From positions 1 to 64,000 of the forward strand of contig JACPNR010000014.1 in NCBI GenBank assembly GCA_016185395.1: a stretch of DNA of 64,000 bases. Reading direction: 5' to 3'. Position numbers and translations under genes: made by a program. The notes beneath the pieces are model-generated. The model made no database searches and was not told where the DNA came from. It worked only from the letters and a program-made list of their open reading frames with translations. This DNA comes from Candidatus Korobacter versatilis (lineage in GTDB: Bacteria > Acidobacteriota > Terriglobia > Terriglobales > Acidobacteriaceae). Positions 1-9,126 of the stretch are shown one piece after another (the stretch's first letter is position 1; every line of letters starts with the position of its first letter).

Positions 1-3000
1 CGGTGTAGCTGTAGCTGACGGCGCCGGACTCCGGCGTGGTCGCAGAGGTGAGCTGGCCGAGGCCGTTGTACACGTAGGTTCGCGTTTGCGTGCCTTGCGC
101 GACCTGCGTGAGGTCGTCGAGAACGTTGTAGGTGTAGTAGGTGGCAAAAGGATGCGAGAGTGAGGGTGTGCCGGCGCTGTCGACGCCGCCGGTCAAGGAA
201 CCGCTATCCGGGGCGGCCGCGAAGGATGGCCCGCCAAAGAGTTCGGGCTGACTGGTGGCGGATGCGGTTGTGAAAGTGAAATTGGTGTAAACACCGCTCT
301 CCTTGGCGGTGAAGGACACGGCCGAGCCGCTCGCGCCCGCAGTCACCGGCGAGTTGCTGTCGGCGTTGAAAGCAGCGGCGAGCGCAGAAGCGAGGTTTGA
401 GCTCGTACTGGACCGGCCATAATTGACCGATTTGGTGAAACCGTTAATGGTGATGCTGACGGCGCCAGCGTCGTACGTGAGGGGGCCCGGGGGATCAAGG
501 TCGAGACTGCCTTCGGCACCTGAGATGGTGATCGTCCCCGCGCCCGACGTGCCGCCCGGCTCATCTACTCGCAGGAGGCGGCCAAGAGCGTCCGTGTAGT
601 TCCGCCGTTGTTTGCTCGCCGGGTCGGTGAGGGTGACCTGGTTCCCGGAATATGCGTACGTCCAGTTGTTCGAGCCGCTGCTGCCATCGGGCGGGATGGT
701 CTTCGAGAGACGCCCCATGCCGTCGTAGCTGTAGGTGGTGTTGTTGCCGGTGGGCGTGGAAACGTAGGGATTGGTGACCGAGGTGAGGCGGCCGGCAGCG
801 TCATAGCTTCTATCTATTGTGCTGATGACGGTACCGCCGTTGTCCTTTAGCTGTTGCTTGGTGAGCCATCCGAGACCGTTGAAGGTGCTGATGGAAACGG
901 AGTTCTTCGGCGTGGCGTCGATAGGAGTTGTCTGCGTGACGGTGGGAGAACCAGCGGCGTCGTCATAGCTGGTGGTGACGGCGGAGCCGTTAGGCCGGGT
1001 GACGCTGGTGGTGCGGTCGGCCGAGTCGTACTGGAAGGTGGTGGTCTGCGAATTCGGATCGACAACGGTGTGCAGAAGCCCGGTACCGTAGTAGGTGAAG
1101 GAGTGAGTGAGCGTGACGCCGCTTCCGGACGTGGTGCTGGAGGGGAAACTGTAGGAGTCGTCGCCGATGAAAGACCAAGTGCGCCGGTTGCAGCAATCGA
1201 GGTCGGCAGCGACCAGGTTTCCGAGGATGTCGTAGGAGGAGTTGCGGACGATGGGCCCCGTCAATGCGACCGGGTCGGTGTAGCGCGTGACCTTCGTGAC
1301 GTTGCCACGGTCGAGCTTTGAAGTGGTGTAGGCGGTGCTGTGTCCAGCGATGGTGCCAGTGCGATCGGTCAGAGGATTGCCGGTATAGGTGTCATAGTCG
1401 AGGTCAGTGCGAGCTTTCAGATTTCCTGCTCCGCCGTAAACACGTATCTGCGCGGGACGGTCAAGAATGCGGTCGCTCACCAGGGTTGTGTCCGTGCTGT
1501 AAGTAGTGGTTATCTGGCGAGTTAGAACAAGGCCATAGTCGTACTCCTTGACGTCGTTGACGTTGCCATAGCTGTCATACGCGAGCGTGACCTTCGACTG
1601 CTGACCGGTGTCGTTGAGCGTGGTGACGACTGCGGTGACGCGCGGATTGCTTCCTGGCGTACCGGTCCAAGTATTGGTGATGGTGCGGTAGGTGGTGGCA
1701 CCGTTCGACAAGACGACGGAGGTGACGAGCCCGTTGGAGTCAAGATTGGTTTTCGTTTTCAGACTCGTGGGATCGGTGATGGAGAAGCCAGTAACAACGC
1801 CGCTCGTCTTGGTGGTGGAATAGGTCCAGCTGTTCGTCGCCGACCCGTTGGGCGAAACAGTCTGGGTGGTGAAGGTGGGATGATCAGACAACGGGGCCGC
1901 GGAATTCGGAACCGGATAGTTGTAGCTGGTGTAGCTCCGCAGCGTGTTGTTGCTGCTGCGCTGCTCAATGCGATTGACCATTCCCCAGTCGGCAACGCCG
2001 CTGGTGGCGCTATAGATGTATTTTGTGCTGGTCGAGTTGGGGAAGGTGACGGAGCTGAGAGCGTTGATGGAAGTGGAAGTCGATGGACTGTTGGTGATGG
2101 TGAAAGTGAAGTAGTACTTGAGCGTATAGGAGCTGAAAGTGAAGTTCCAGGTGCGGGTGCCATCGGAGATGGAAGAGAGTAGGTAGCTGGAATAACTGAA
2201 GCTGACGGTGCGATTCAAGGTGTCTTGGATGGTTGCAATTTCTTGACCATGCCAAACCGTGTCGTTGATCGGGCGCGGGGTTCCAGCGGGAATGTCAGCC
2301 GTGGTTATCGCGCGGACGGGAGAGCCGGTGGTGCCGTACACCTTCTTGTAAGTGATGGAGATGAAGTTGCCGTTGGTGTCCTGAATCTGGTACGGACGGC
2401 GAAGATCGTCGTTGGTGAGGTCGGGGATAAGTTCGTAGAAGACGGTAACGCCGCTCTTGTAGCGAAGGATGCCCTGGGCAGGATAGAAGCGCATGTAAGT
2501 GCTGTCATCTGACTCGTAAGTGCCTGCGGTGACGAGGACGAGTCTGCGCTTGCTGCCGTCCGATGCGGTGAGGGTGTAAAAATCGTCGGTCGAGTCGTAC
2601 TCCATGTAGCCGTAGCCCAGCCGAAAACCATAGCTGGGGAAGTCGCGGTCGCCATTGAATGTGGCGCCTGTCACCGTGGAACTGGTCTTGCGCGTGGTCC
2701 AAACAGCGCTGTTGTAATAGAGCGTGAGATCCACATCGAGCCCATTCCGGCCACGAAGCGACAAGATCGGGAGCGCGTAGTTGTAGCTCTCGCTTCCTGG
2801 AATGGCTGCGGCGCGCCCCGCGCCGGAACCCGATTCGGAACCTGCGGCGGGCCTGAAGGTGCTGCCGCTGCCGCGTGCGTTGAACACCTTGACTCGATTT
2901 TGTACCGTGGCGTGATAGGTGGAGTCGCTGGGATCCGGCTCGCAGTTGGGCGTGCAGCTGGCAAGTGAAGTAGTGGTGGCGAGAATCAGCGTGACAACAG

Positions 3001-3025
3001 CGGCGAAACGCGCACAGCGTGGCAT
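1..3025 (-). CDS. RHS/YD-repeat lipoprotein, C-terminal part beyond the window
   Basis: Minus-strand frame open from ATG at 3025 to the left edge (1008 codons, no stop seen), so the 3' end is missing. The N terminus is a signal peptide ending in a lipobox (LASC, Cys24), which predicts an outer-membrane or periplasmic lipoprotein. An early segment has SYNYALPILSLRGRNGLDV, the usual entry to RHS/wall-associated proteins. YD repeats follow, for example YDSADRTTSVTRPNG, YDGMGRLSKTIPPDG and YNGLGQLTSATTPESG just before the edge. RHS proteins form a hollow beta-cocoon and often carry a variable C-terminal toxin, but that end is not visible. The next gene upstream (M48 protease) has the same orientation with a 200-bp gap holding interspersed palindromes. 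Family call is firm; role (polymorphic toxin or surface protein) is open. Confidence 0.85.
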   Translation of the reverse strand, partial: MPRCARFAAVVTLILATTTSLASCTPNCEPDPSDSTYHATVQNRVKVFNARGSGSTFRPAAGSESGSGAGRAAAIPGSESYNYALPILSLRGRNGLDVDLTLYYNSAVWTTRKTSSTVTGATFNGDRDFPSYGFRLGYGYMEYDSTDDFYTLTASDGSKRRLVLVTAGTYESDDSTYMRFYPAQGILRYKSGVTVFYELIPDLTNDDLRRPYQIQDTNGNFISITYKKVYGTTGSPVRAITTADIPAGTPRPINDTVWHGQEIATIQDTLNRTVSFSYSSYLLSSISDGTRTWNFTFSSYTLKYYFTFTITNSPSTSTSINALSSVTFPNSTSTKYIYSATSGVADWGMVNRIEQRSSNNTLRSYTSYNYPVPNSAAPLSDHPTFTTQTVSPNGSATNSWTYSTTKTSGVVTGFSITDPTSLKTKTNLDSNGLVTSVVLSNGATTYRTITNTWTGTPGSNPRVTAVVTTLNDTGQQSKVTLAYDSYGNVNDVKEYDYGLVLTRQITTTYSTDTTLVSDRILDRPAQIRVYGGAGNLKARTDLDYDTYTGNPLTDRTGTIAGHSTAYTTSKLDRGNVTKVTRYTDPVALTGPIVRNSSYDILGNLVAADLDCCNRRTWSFIGDDSYSFPSSTTSGSGVTLTHSFTYYGTGLLHTVVDPNSQTTTFQYDSADRTTSVTRPNGSAVTTSYDDAAGSPTVTQTTPIDATPKNSVSISTFNGLGWLTKQQLKDNGGTVISTIDRSYDAAGRLTSVTNPYVSTPTGNNTTYSYDGMGRLSKTIPPDGSSGSNNWTYAYSGNQVTLTDPASKQRRNYTDALGRLLRVDEPGGTSGAGTITISGAEGSLDLDPPGPLTYDAGAVSITINGFTKSVNYGRSSTSSNLASALAAAFNADSNSPVTAGASGSAVSFTAKESGVYTNFTFTTASATSQPELFGGPSFAAAPDSGSLTGGVDSAGTPSLSHPFATYYTYNVLDDLTQVAQGTQTRTYVYNGLGQLTSATTPESGAVSYSYT

Positions 3026-3148
3026 AGACAACCTCTTCGCGAACGAGATTGTGGCCGAGACGCTGTGGCGGACAGCGCGTTAAAGTTGGCGGCAGGATAG
3101 TCCCCGGGCGGGGAATGTCAAGCGTCATCTTGGGCGAGAGATCCCAGG

Positions 3149-3211
3149 CGGGCGAGGTCGCCCGCGTCCACACGAATGTTTCAGGGAAGCGCCGGCGAGG
3201 TCGCCGGCGGC
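3149..3211. repeat. Two GC-rich REP-like palindromes
   Basis: The gap between the RHS gene and the M48 protease holds two successive palindromes, GCGGGCGAGGTCGCCCGC-like near 3149-3165 and GCCGGCGAGGTCGCCGGC at 3191-3208. The same GCCGGCG-N-CGCCGGC core recurs near 4811, 7901 and 14701. Rest of the 3026-3228 gap shows nothing else recognisable. Confidence 0.7.
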
Positions 3212-3228
3212 CACCCTCATCTTGCTGG

Positions 3229-4650
3229 CTATTCCGGTTGCAGGCGAAGCGAGCGGAGCATGGGTTCGAAGGCCTGGGAGCGGAGCGGGTCGAAGTCCTG
3301 CTCGGGGGCGATGAACACCAGGTACAGGATGGCGTTGCTCGAGTAGGGCAGGGTGATGAGCCAGTCGTGCTCGCGCTGGGTGCGTCCCTGGTTGTCGCGG
3401 ATGGTGGAGGTGGTGACGAGGTCGACGGAGCGTCCGGCGATGCCGTTCACGCGGATGCCTTGCGTGTTGCCGACGGCGCGCATGTCGGGATTGCCCTGGC
3501 GCAGGCGCTGGACGAGCTGGTTGGTGGCGTCGTCGAGCGTGGAGGCGCCGGAGGCGGGCTGGAAGCCGTCGATGATGACGCCGTAAGAGACGGAGTTGTT
3601 GCTGATGCCGGCGCGGGGCGCGATGGTCGCCGAGGAAGTGTTGCTGCCGAAGACCTGCCAGTTGTCGGGATACTGGATGGTGTAGGCGGTGTGCTGGAAA
3701 TCGTTGAAGCTGCCGCTGGGCATGACGTCGGCACGCGCGACCTGCGTGGCGCCGCCGGTGGAGGTGGTGCGGCCTTGTCCGGCGGCGATCTGCTGCGCGG
3801 TCAGCGGGTTCATGCCGTTGGCGCGGCGCTTGGCGTCCTGGAAGGCGGCGGAGTCGCGCACGAAGCTCCTGGGCGGCAGCGAGCGGGCTTCGTCGGCGAT
3901 GTAAGCCTGGCGATTGCCGGGGTCGGGATGGTCGCTGAAGAACTGCATGGTGCGCGCGCCGCCCTGCGCCTGGATGGTCTCGAAGAAGGCGGCGAGCTGG
4001 CGCGGGTCGTAGCCGGAGTCGTACATGAGGTCGGCGCCGAGGAGGTCAGCTTCGCGTTCGGCGTCGCGCGAGTTCTTGAGGAAGTAGGAGCCGATGGTGA
4101 ACTGGGTGGCGAGCTGCGCCAGGCCGGCGAGCGCGCCGCCGCGTCCGCCGAGGATGGCGCCGAGGATGCCGGCGCCGATGGCGTAAGGGCGCTGCCGCGT
4201 GTAGGCGCGGGTGGCGTGGCGCTGGATGACGTGCGACATCTCGTGCGCCATCACGCCGGCGAGTTGCGCTTCATTGTTCGCGGCCTGGATCGTTCCCACG
4301 TTCACGAAGAGCGGGCCGCCGGGGAGCGCGAAGGCGTTGATCTCTTTCTGGTTCACGACGTGGAAGTTGTAGGGCCAGCGGTATCCAGGAGCCTGGGCGA
4401 CGAGGCGGTTGCCGAGCTGCTGCACGTAGCGGCTGAGCGGGTCGCTATCCGGCAGCACGGGCATCTTCCTATAGACGTCAGCGGCGGCCTCTTTGCCGAG
4501 CTGGACCTCCTGCTCCTCGCTGAACGCGTTGCTGCCGCTGGTGGGCTGGAAGCGGGCCTCGGCAAGCTGCGGCGCGGCGATGGCCAGAGCGAGGATGAGC
4601 GCGATGGTCCGCGTGGCAACGGTGCGCGCGATGAAGGAGCGAGCTTTCAT
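3229..4650 (-). CDS. M48 family metalloprotease, exported
   Basis: 473 residues from the ATG at 4650, chosen because GGAGGAAGTCCC precedes it and it starts a clean signal peptide (about residues 1-31, ending APQLAEA); an in-frame start at 4755 exists but lacks such features. Zn-protease motif HEMSH is at 136-140, with the third-ligand region EREAD at 198-202 and a GAILGG/Gly-rich hydrophobic stretch between them, as in periplasmic BepA/LoiP-like M48 enzymes. M48 proteases of this kind degrade misassembled outer-membrane proteins. The C-terminal ~170 residues (SFNDFQHTAYTIQYPDNWQVFG onward) form an extra domain absent from minimal M48 proteins, possibly PsbP/DUF1795-like. Upstream on the same strand lies a Clp-type ATPase, 212 bp away. 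Confidence 0.9.
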   Translation of the reverse strand: MKARSFIARTVATRTIALILALAIAAPQLAEARFQPTSGSNAFSEEQEVQLGKEAAADVYRKMPVLPDSDPLSRYVQQLGNRLVAQAPGYRWPYNFHVVNQKEINAFALPGGPLFVNVGTIQAANNEAQLAGVMAHEMSHVIQRHATRAYTRQRPYAIGAGILGAILGGRGGALAGLAQLATQFTIGSYFLKNSRDAEREADLLGADLMYDSGYDPRQLAAFFETIQAQGGARTMQFFSDHPDPGNRQAYIADEARSLPPRSFVRDSAAFQDAKRRANGMNPLTAQQIAAGQGRTTSTGGATQVARADVMPSGSFNDFQHTAYTIQYPDNWQVFGSNTSSATIAPRAGISNNSVSYGVIIDGFQPASGASTLDDATNQLVQRLRQGNPDMRAVGNTQGIRVNGIAGRSVDLVTTSTIRDNQGRTQREHDWLITLPYSSNAILYLVFIAPEQDFDPLRSQAFEPMLRSLRLQPE

Positions 4651-4810
4651 GGGACTTCCTCCGGCGTCTTCGAGCTTCCCGGGGGGCACAGAACCAGCGC
4701 CGCCCGCCGAGAGAGCGGGCGAGGATGATAAATGCAATCCCGAGGGACTGGTCAATTAGATGCGGGGGAGCTGCTATTCGTTGGGGAGGATTAAGGTGCC
4801 GGGGGCAAAT

Positions 4811-4840
4811 GGAAAGCGCCGGCGTGGTCGCCGGCGCCCA
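4811..4840. repeat. REP-like palindrome
   Basis: GCGCCGGCGTGGTCGCCGGCGC, a near-perfect inverted repeat followed by CCACTC, lies in the gap between the M48 and AAA+ genes (4651-4862). A closely similar copy, also followed by CCCAC, is at 7901. The rest of the gap shows no gene. Confidence 0.75.
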
Positions 4841-4862
4841 CTCTTTAGGGCGACTACGGGTG

Positions 4863-6020
4863 CTACTTGTCGAGCAGGCCGCCGGCGGCGCGGTCGCGCG
4901 TGGCGGTGGAGCGACCGGCCTTGGCGCCGGCGGAGGCGCTGGCGGCCTCCTGTCCGTACTTCTCGAGCAGGACGGGGACGAGCGCGCCCTCGGCTTCCTT
5001 GACGAAGATCATCTTGCCGGGAGCGTCCATGTCGATGCGGACGAAGTCGCCGAGCTTGAGCTGTCCGGTGGCAACGAGGTTGGCAAGCGGGAAGACCACG
5101 TTCTTCTCGATGGAGCGCTTGAGATGACGCGCGCCGTACTTCGGGTCGGTGCCTTCCTCGAGCAGGAAGCGCTTCACGCGCGGCGTGCAGGAGAAGACGA
5201 ACTGGTTGTTGCCGGTCGCTTGCAGGATGCGCTGCTGCACCATGCCGAGTTCGATCTCGAGGATCTGCTCGAGGTGCTCGGGCTTGAGCATCTGGAAGAC
5301 GACGATCTTGTCGATGCGGTTCATGAACTCCGGCGAGAACTTGCGCCGGGCGGCTTCGACGGCGGAGCGGTTGATCTTTTCGTCGATCTTGGCATCGAGC
5401 ATCGGCTGCGGACGCGCGAACCCCATCATGCCGTTGATGAGCTCGTTCATCTCGCCGGCGCCGAGGTTCGACGTCATGATGATGATGCACTGCGAGAGGT
5501 CGACGCGGCGGTTGTCGCCGAGCGTGAGGTTGGCTTTATCGAGAATGCCGAGCAGAAGCTGCCAGAGCGAGTCGGAGGCTTTCTCGATCTCGTCGAAGAG
5601 CAGCAGCGAGAGCTTGAGCTTCTCGGTGTGCCACTGGTTCAGCGCTTCCTGCGTGAGCAGCGGATGGGTCTCGCGATGACCGAGGTATCCGGGAGGCGAG
5701 CCGATGAGCTTGGCGATCTCGTGCGAGTGCTGGAACTCGGCGCAATCGATCTTGATGCAGGCGCGCGGCTCGCCGAAAAGGGTTTCCGCCATGGCTTCGA
5801 CGACGCGCGTCTTGCCGGAGCCGGTCGGGCCGAGGAAGAGAAGATTGCCGACGGGGCGGCCGGGCGCGTTGAGTCCGGCGAGGAACATCTGGTAGATCTC
5901 GGCGACCTTGTCGATGGCGGCGTCTTGCCCGACGATCTTGCGGCGCAATGATTGGTCGAAGTCCTGAGCGTCGCTGGAGCGGCGCGTAGGGTCGAGTGCG
6001 GTATTAAGGCCGGTCTTCAT
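4863..6020 (-). CDS. Stand-alone Clp/HSP100-type AAA+ ATPase
   Basis: 385 residues with a single AAA+ module resembling the second ATPase domain of ClpA/B/C or ClpX: Walker A GPTGSGKT at 64-71, Walker B LFDEIE at 141-146, pore-loop-like GSPPGYLGH around 107-115, sensor-1 TSN, and a ClpB D2-small-type C-terminal region (YGARHLKRSIEKNV). There is no N-terminal Clp_N domain, no first AAA domain and no zinc finger, so it is not ClpX or ClpB proper. Such single-domain unfoldase-like ATPases probably remodel proteins; no IGF/LGF-type ClpP-docking loop was identified. The Ala/Arg-rich tail (residues 360-385) looks unstructured. The start at 6020 has no obvious Shine-Dalgarno sequence. Confidence 0.85.
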   Translation of the reverse strand: MKTGLNTALDPTRRSSDAQDFDQSLRRKIVGQDAAIDKVAEIYQMFLAGLNAPGRPVGNLLFLGPTGSGKTRVVEAMAETLFGEPRACIKIDCAEFQHSHEIAKLIGSPPGYLGHRETHPLLTQEALNQWHTEKLKLSLLLFDEIEKASDSLWQLLLGILDKANLTLGDNRRVDLSQCIIIMTSNLGAGEMNELINGMMGFARPQPMLDAKIDEKINRSAVEAARRKFSPEFMNRIDKIVVFQMLKPEHLEQILEIELGMVQQRILQATGNNQFVFSCTPRVKRFLLEEGTDPKYGARHLKRSIEKNVVFPLANLVATGQLKLGDFVRIDMDAPGKMIFVKEAEGALVPVLLEKYGQEAASASAGAKAGRSTATRDRAAGGLLDK

Positions 6021-6346
6021 AATCGTGGCCCCTTCTTGTGGGCCCGCTCCGCAACGGAGCCATGAATATCAACTGAGATGGAGGAGAGACTCAGCGAGTT
6101 GTAGTCGCGCGTCACCGAATGCACTGTTGGCGAGTCGGTTAACGTGCGATGTCCTGCCCCACCTACAGAGATTAGATGCGGGCACGCGCACCACCGGCGG
6201 GGCAGAAGATTTCCACAGTCGCGGGTTGGGCGAAGCCGCGACGCATCTCGCAAGGCACGGGCGGCGTCTAACGAGGAGAAGCAGAGTCGCGGGATGGGCG
6301 TGGTACTATCCGCATCGGGCCCCCAGCTCTGGAACGAATCCGAATC
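6021..6346. other. Divergent intergenic region, no gene seen
   Basis: About 325 bp between the divergent AAA+ gene and the glycosidase locus. It must hold promoters for both, but no convincing -35/-10 pair, tRNA or riboswitch-like architecture was found by eye. Confidence 0.5.
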
Positions 6347-6457
6347 ATGTCCCGCCGTCGTCTCCGCAGTTTCCTCCCCGTACTGCTCGCCCTCGTCATT
6401 GCCGCGCTAGCGTTGCTGGCGCTCACACAATCGCCAGGAGCGAGTGGCCGCGCCTGA
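6347..6457 (+). CDS. 36-codon signal-anchor ORF, probably the displaced 5' end of the next gene
   Basis: ATG at 6347 opens a 36-codon frame: basic start MSRRRLRSF, a 17-residue hydrophobic core (LPVLLALVIAALALLAL), then TQSPGAS and a TGA at 6455-6457. This is a textbook signal peptide or membrane anchor that ends where the LysM/DUF4015 protein begins in another frame (6444). A single-base shift around 6440-6455 would join the two. Either the sequence has an indel here, the gene is frameshifted, or a tiny leader ORF overlaps the real start. The hydrophobic core argues that it is part of one exported protein. Confidence 0.45.
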   Translation: MSRRRLRSFLPVLLALVIAALALLALTQSPGASGRA

Positions 6458-7892
6458 TGCGTCCTTAGAAAACGCGGCGCCGCAGTTCGTTCCGGCGGCG
6501 TTGGTTGCGAGTGAGACGGTTCCAAGTGAGACGCTGGCCGAGCCAAGGGGCGCGGAAGCCGCGGGTTTGCAGGCGCCGGCGAAGCCGGTGACCACGGCCG
6601 AGCCGACGTTGCCGGCCAATTCACTGGTGCATGCGGCGCGCGCCGGAGAGGCGGTCACGTCGATTGCGCGGATGTACCTGCCGCAGACGCCGTACATGGC
6701 GACGCGCGAGCTGGAAGCGGCGATACGGCGCGCGAACCCGGAGATGAAAGGCCAGTTTCTGAAAGCCGGGACGCAAGTCATTATTCCGGACATCGAGCCG
6801 CAGCCGGTGGTCGAACATTCGGTGCCGCGTCCGCGGGACTTTGAAGTGCGTGCCATCTACTTGACGGGCACGATGGCGGGCTCGGACCTGGGGATGCGCA
6901 TCATCGAACACTGGAAAGAAGTGGGCGGAAACGCGATCGTGTTCGACGTGAAAGATAGTGACGGCTCGGTGAACATCCCGTTTGAACATGCGCTGGCGCC
7001 GAAGAACCACCTGCCGATACGGAACCTGCCGAAATTCGTGCGCTGGGCGCACCGGCGCGGGCTACACGTGATCGCGCGCATCGCCATCTTCCGTGACGAG
7101 CTGCTGGTGAAGCGCCATCCGGAACTGGCGGTGCAATCGCGGCGCGCGGGGACGGCGTGGCGCGAGAACGGGAAACTGGTTTGGACAGACCCATCGAACA
7201 TCGAAGTGCAGGACTACAACATCGCGCTGGCGAAGGCGGCGGCGGGCGGCGTGGACGAGGTGCAGTATGACTACGTCCGGTTCCCGGCGGAGGGCGACCA
7301 GGCGGACGCGAAGTTCGCGTTCCAGCCGGTGGAGAAGCGGACGCGCGCGGACGTGATCGAGGATTTCCTGGCGAAGTCGCAGCAGGCGCTCGAGCCGGCG
7401 GGCGTGTTGTTCTCGCTCGACGTGTTTGGCGTGATGGCGTGGCAGCGGCCGGTGGACCTGGGCCATACGGGGCAGGACATCGTGCGCATGGCAAAACACT
7501 GCGACGTGCTTTCGCCGATGATCTATCCCTCGCACTTCTTCGGCATGGATGGTTATGCGGCGCCGGGCGACGCGCCGGAACATTTCATCGCGACCTCGAT
7601 GGCGCGGTTCGCGAAGATCACCGCCGGGTCGGGAGTGGTGCTGCGTCCGTGGCTGCAGGCGTTCGCGTGGCGGACGAAGACGTATTCGCCGCAGTACATC
7701 GAGACGCAGGTGGCGGCGGCGAAAAAAGAAGGCGGCGTCGGGTTCCACTTCTGGAACGCGCGCAACGATTACTCGAAGCCGTTCACGGCGATGGGGACGA
7801 TGCGGCAGGCGCCGGAGAAGTTTTTTGGGAAGCGGCCGGCGGCGGCGGCAGTGAAGCCGGTGGCGTTGCCGGTAGCGGCGGACGTCCGGTAG
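6444..7892 (+). CDS. LysM-containing putative glycoside hydrolase (DUF4015 family)
   Basis: 482 residues from GTG at 6444 (CAGGAG just upstream, short spacing). Residues ~55-115 form a LysM-like module (AARAGEAVTSIARMYLP ... AGTQVIIPDIEP). The rest is a DUF4015/GHL10-type TIM barrel: YLTGTMAGS, NAIVFDVKDSDGSV, VDEVQYDYVRFPAEGD, LSPMIYPSHFFG and GVGFHFWNARNDY match the usual strand-end motifs, with acidic residues in DVKDSDG and YDYVRFP as likely catalytic or substrate-binding positions. Function is inferred to be cell-wall or polysaccharide hydrolysis. As read, the protein has no export signal; a signal anchor lies immediately upstream in a different frame (6347-6457), so the true product is probably longer at its N terminus. 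Confidence 0.82.
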   Translation: MAAPDASLENAAPQFVPAALVASETVPSETLAEPRGAEAAGLQAPAKPVTTAEPTLPANSLVHAARAGEAVTSIARMYLPQTPYMATRELEAAIRRANPEMKGQFLKAGTQVIIPDIEPQPVVEHSVPRPRDFEVRAIYLTGTMAGSDLGMRIIEHWKEVGGNAIVFDVKDSDGSVNIPFEHALAPKNHLPIRNLPKFVRWAHRRGLHVIARIAIFRDELLVKRHPELAVQSRRAGTAWRENGKLVWTDPSNIEVQDYNIALAKAAAGGVDEVQYDYVRFPAEGDQADAKFAFQPVEKRTRADVIEDFLAKSQQALEPAGVLFSLDVFGVMAWQRPVDLGHTGQDIVRMAKHCDVLSPMIYPSHFFGMDGYAAPGDAPEHFIATSMARFAKITAGSGVVLRPWLQAFAWRTKTYSPQYIETQVAAAKKEGGVGFHFWNARNDYSKPFTAMGTMRQAPEKFFGKRPAAAAVKPVALPVAADVR

Positions 7893-7899
7893 TCGGAGA

Positions 7900-7925
7900 A
7901 GCGCCGGCGAGGCCGCCGGCGCCCA
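7900..7925. repeat. REP-like palindrome
   Basis: GCGCCGGCGAGGCCGCCGGCGC followed by CCACGCTC and a T-rich run lies just after the glycosidase stop. The T9 run after the hairpin may let it act as a transcription terminator for that gene. Confidence 0.7.
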
Positions 7926-8050
7926 CGCTCTTTTTTTTTCCACCCTCTTCTTCTATTTGTCCCACCTCATTCTTTGGTACCCCTTCTTCATTGCATCCGA
8001 AACGGTGCAGTGGCCGTCAAAAAGCTGGAGGACGCACGGAGGTGCTCCGT

Positions 8051-8056
8051 TATAAT
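8051..8056 (+). promoter_or_regulatory. Candidate -10 box for ilvE
   Basis: A perfect TATAAT 66 bp before the ilvE start. No good TTGACA lies 17 bp upstream, so the assignment rests on the -10 alone. An AGGAG ribosome binding site at 8109-8113 follows downstream. Confidence 0.45.
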
Positions 8057-8121
8057 CAGAGAGTCTCGCGGAGCTTCGTTCGGAACAGATTCGCCAATCT
8101 GCACAGCCCAGGAGCGGGTGA

Positions 8122-9090
8122 ATGGCCATCAAGAAGACCGAAAAGATCTGGCACAACGGCAAGCTGATCCCGTGGGACGAGGCGCAGATCCACGTGATGT
8201 CGCACGTGGTGAACTACGGGTCGAGCGTGTTCGAGGGCGTGCGCTGCTACGCGCAGCCGAACGGCCCGGCCATCTTCCGCGCGCAGGAACACGCGAAGCG
8301 GCTGCTGCAGTCGGCCAAGATCTATCGCATCGAGTGCCCGTTCACGGCCGAGGAACTGGTCGAAGCCATGGTGGACCTGGTGAAGACCAATAAGACGTGG
8401 CCGTGCTACATCCGGCCGCTGATCCTGCGCGGCTACGGCGAGGCGGGCGTGAACCCCTTCAACTCGCCGACCGAGACCTACATCGCGAACTACGAGTGGG
8501 GCAAATACCTGGCGGCCGCAGCGGGCCACGGCTCGGGCGGCGAGGACCAGGGCGTGGACGTGTGCGTCTCGAGCTGGACGCGCTTGGCGCCGAACACGAT
8601 GCCGGCGATGTCGAAGGCGGGCGCGAACTATATGAACTCGCAGCTCATCAAGATGGAAGCCATCCTGAACGGTTACGCCGAGGGCATCGCGCTCGACGTG
8701 AACGGATACGTGAGCGAAGGCTCGGGGGAGAACCTGTTCATCGTGCGGCACGGGAAGCTGGTGACGCCTCCGCTGGGGAACTCGGTGCTGCCGGGCATCA
8801 CGCGCGACAGCGTGCTGCACCTGGCGAACGAGATGAAGATACCGATCGCGGAGACGATGATCCCCCGCGAGATGCTGTACGTGGCCGACGAGGTGTTCTT
8901 TACCGGGACGGCGGCGGAGATCACGCCCATCCGCTCGGTGGACAAGATCACGGTGGCGAACGGCAACGCCGGGCCGATCACGAAGGCGCTGCAGAAGGAG
9001 TTCTACGGCATCGTGCGCGGCACCGCGCCGGACCGCCACCACTGGCTCACGCCGGTGCCGGTGGAGAAGAAGCAGCCGGTGGGCGTGTAG
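8122..9090 (+). CDS. ilvE: Branched-chain amino acid aminotransferase
   Basis: 322 residues, the usual length for a fold-type IV PLP aminotransferase. It interconverts Val, Leu and Ile with their 2-oxo acids using glutamate/2-oxoglutarate. Diagnostic segments: VNYGSSVFEGVRCY (N-terminal signature), Lys165 in SKAGANYMNS as the Schiff-base lysine, EGIALDVNGYVSEGSGENLF (class IV signature), LPGITRDSVL and FFTGTAAEITPIRSVD. The start ATG has AGGAG at good spacing. It is a single-gene unit: promoter-like TATAAT upstream and a strong hairpin-T terminator 37 bp after the stop. Confidence 0.96.
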   Translation: MAIKKTEKIWHNGKLIPWDEAQIHVMSHVVNYGSSVFEGVRCYAQPNGPAIFRAQEHAKRLLQSAKIYRIECPFTAEELVEAMVDLVKTNKTWPCYIRPLILRGYGEAGVNPFNSPTETYIANYEWGKYLAAAAGHGSGGEDQGVDVCVSSWTRLAPNTMPAMSKAGANYMNSQLIKMEAILNGYAEGIALDVNGYVSEGSGENLFIVRHGKLVTPPLGNSVLPGITRDSVLHLANEMKIPIAETMIPREMLYVADEVFFTGTAAEITPIRSVDKITVANGNAGPITKALQKEFYGIVRGTAPDRHHWLTPVPVEKKQPVGV

Positions 9091-9126
9091 CCGATTTTCA
9101 ATCTGCTAAGTTGTTAATTTTCAATT

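Noticed and set aside
3255-3275. GGGTTCGAAGG resembling a tRNA T-loop
   Set aside because: Lies within the M48 protease coding sequence and no acceptor or anticodon stems surround it; no tRNA was found in any gap.
3049-4728. 559-codon plus-strand frame opposite the M48 protease
   Set aside because: Antisense shadow in GC-rich DNA; no ribosome site or recognisable domain, while the minus strand carries HEMSH and a signal peptide.
8011-8050. -35 element for the TATAAT before ilvE
   Set aside because: No hexamer near TTGACA at 15-19 bp; only the -10 is reported.
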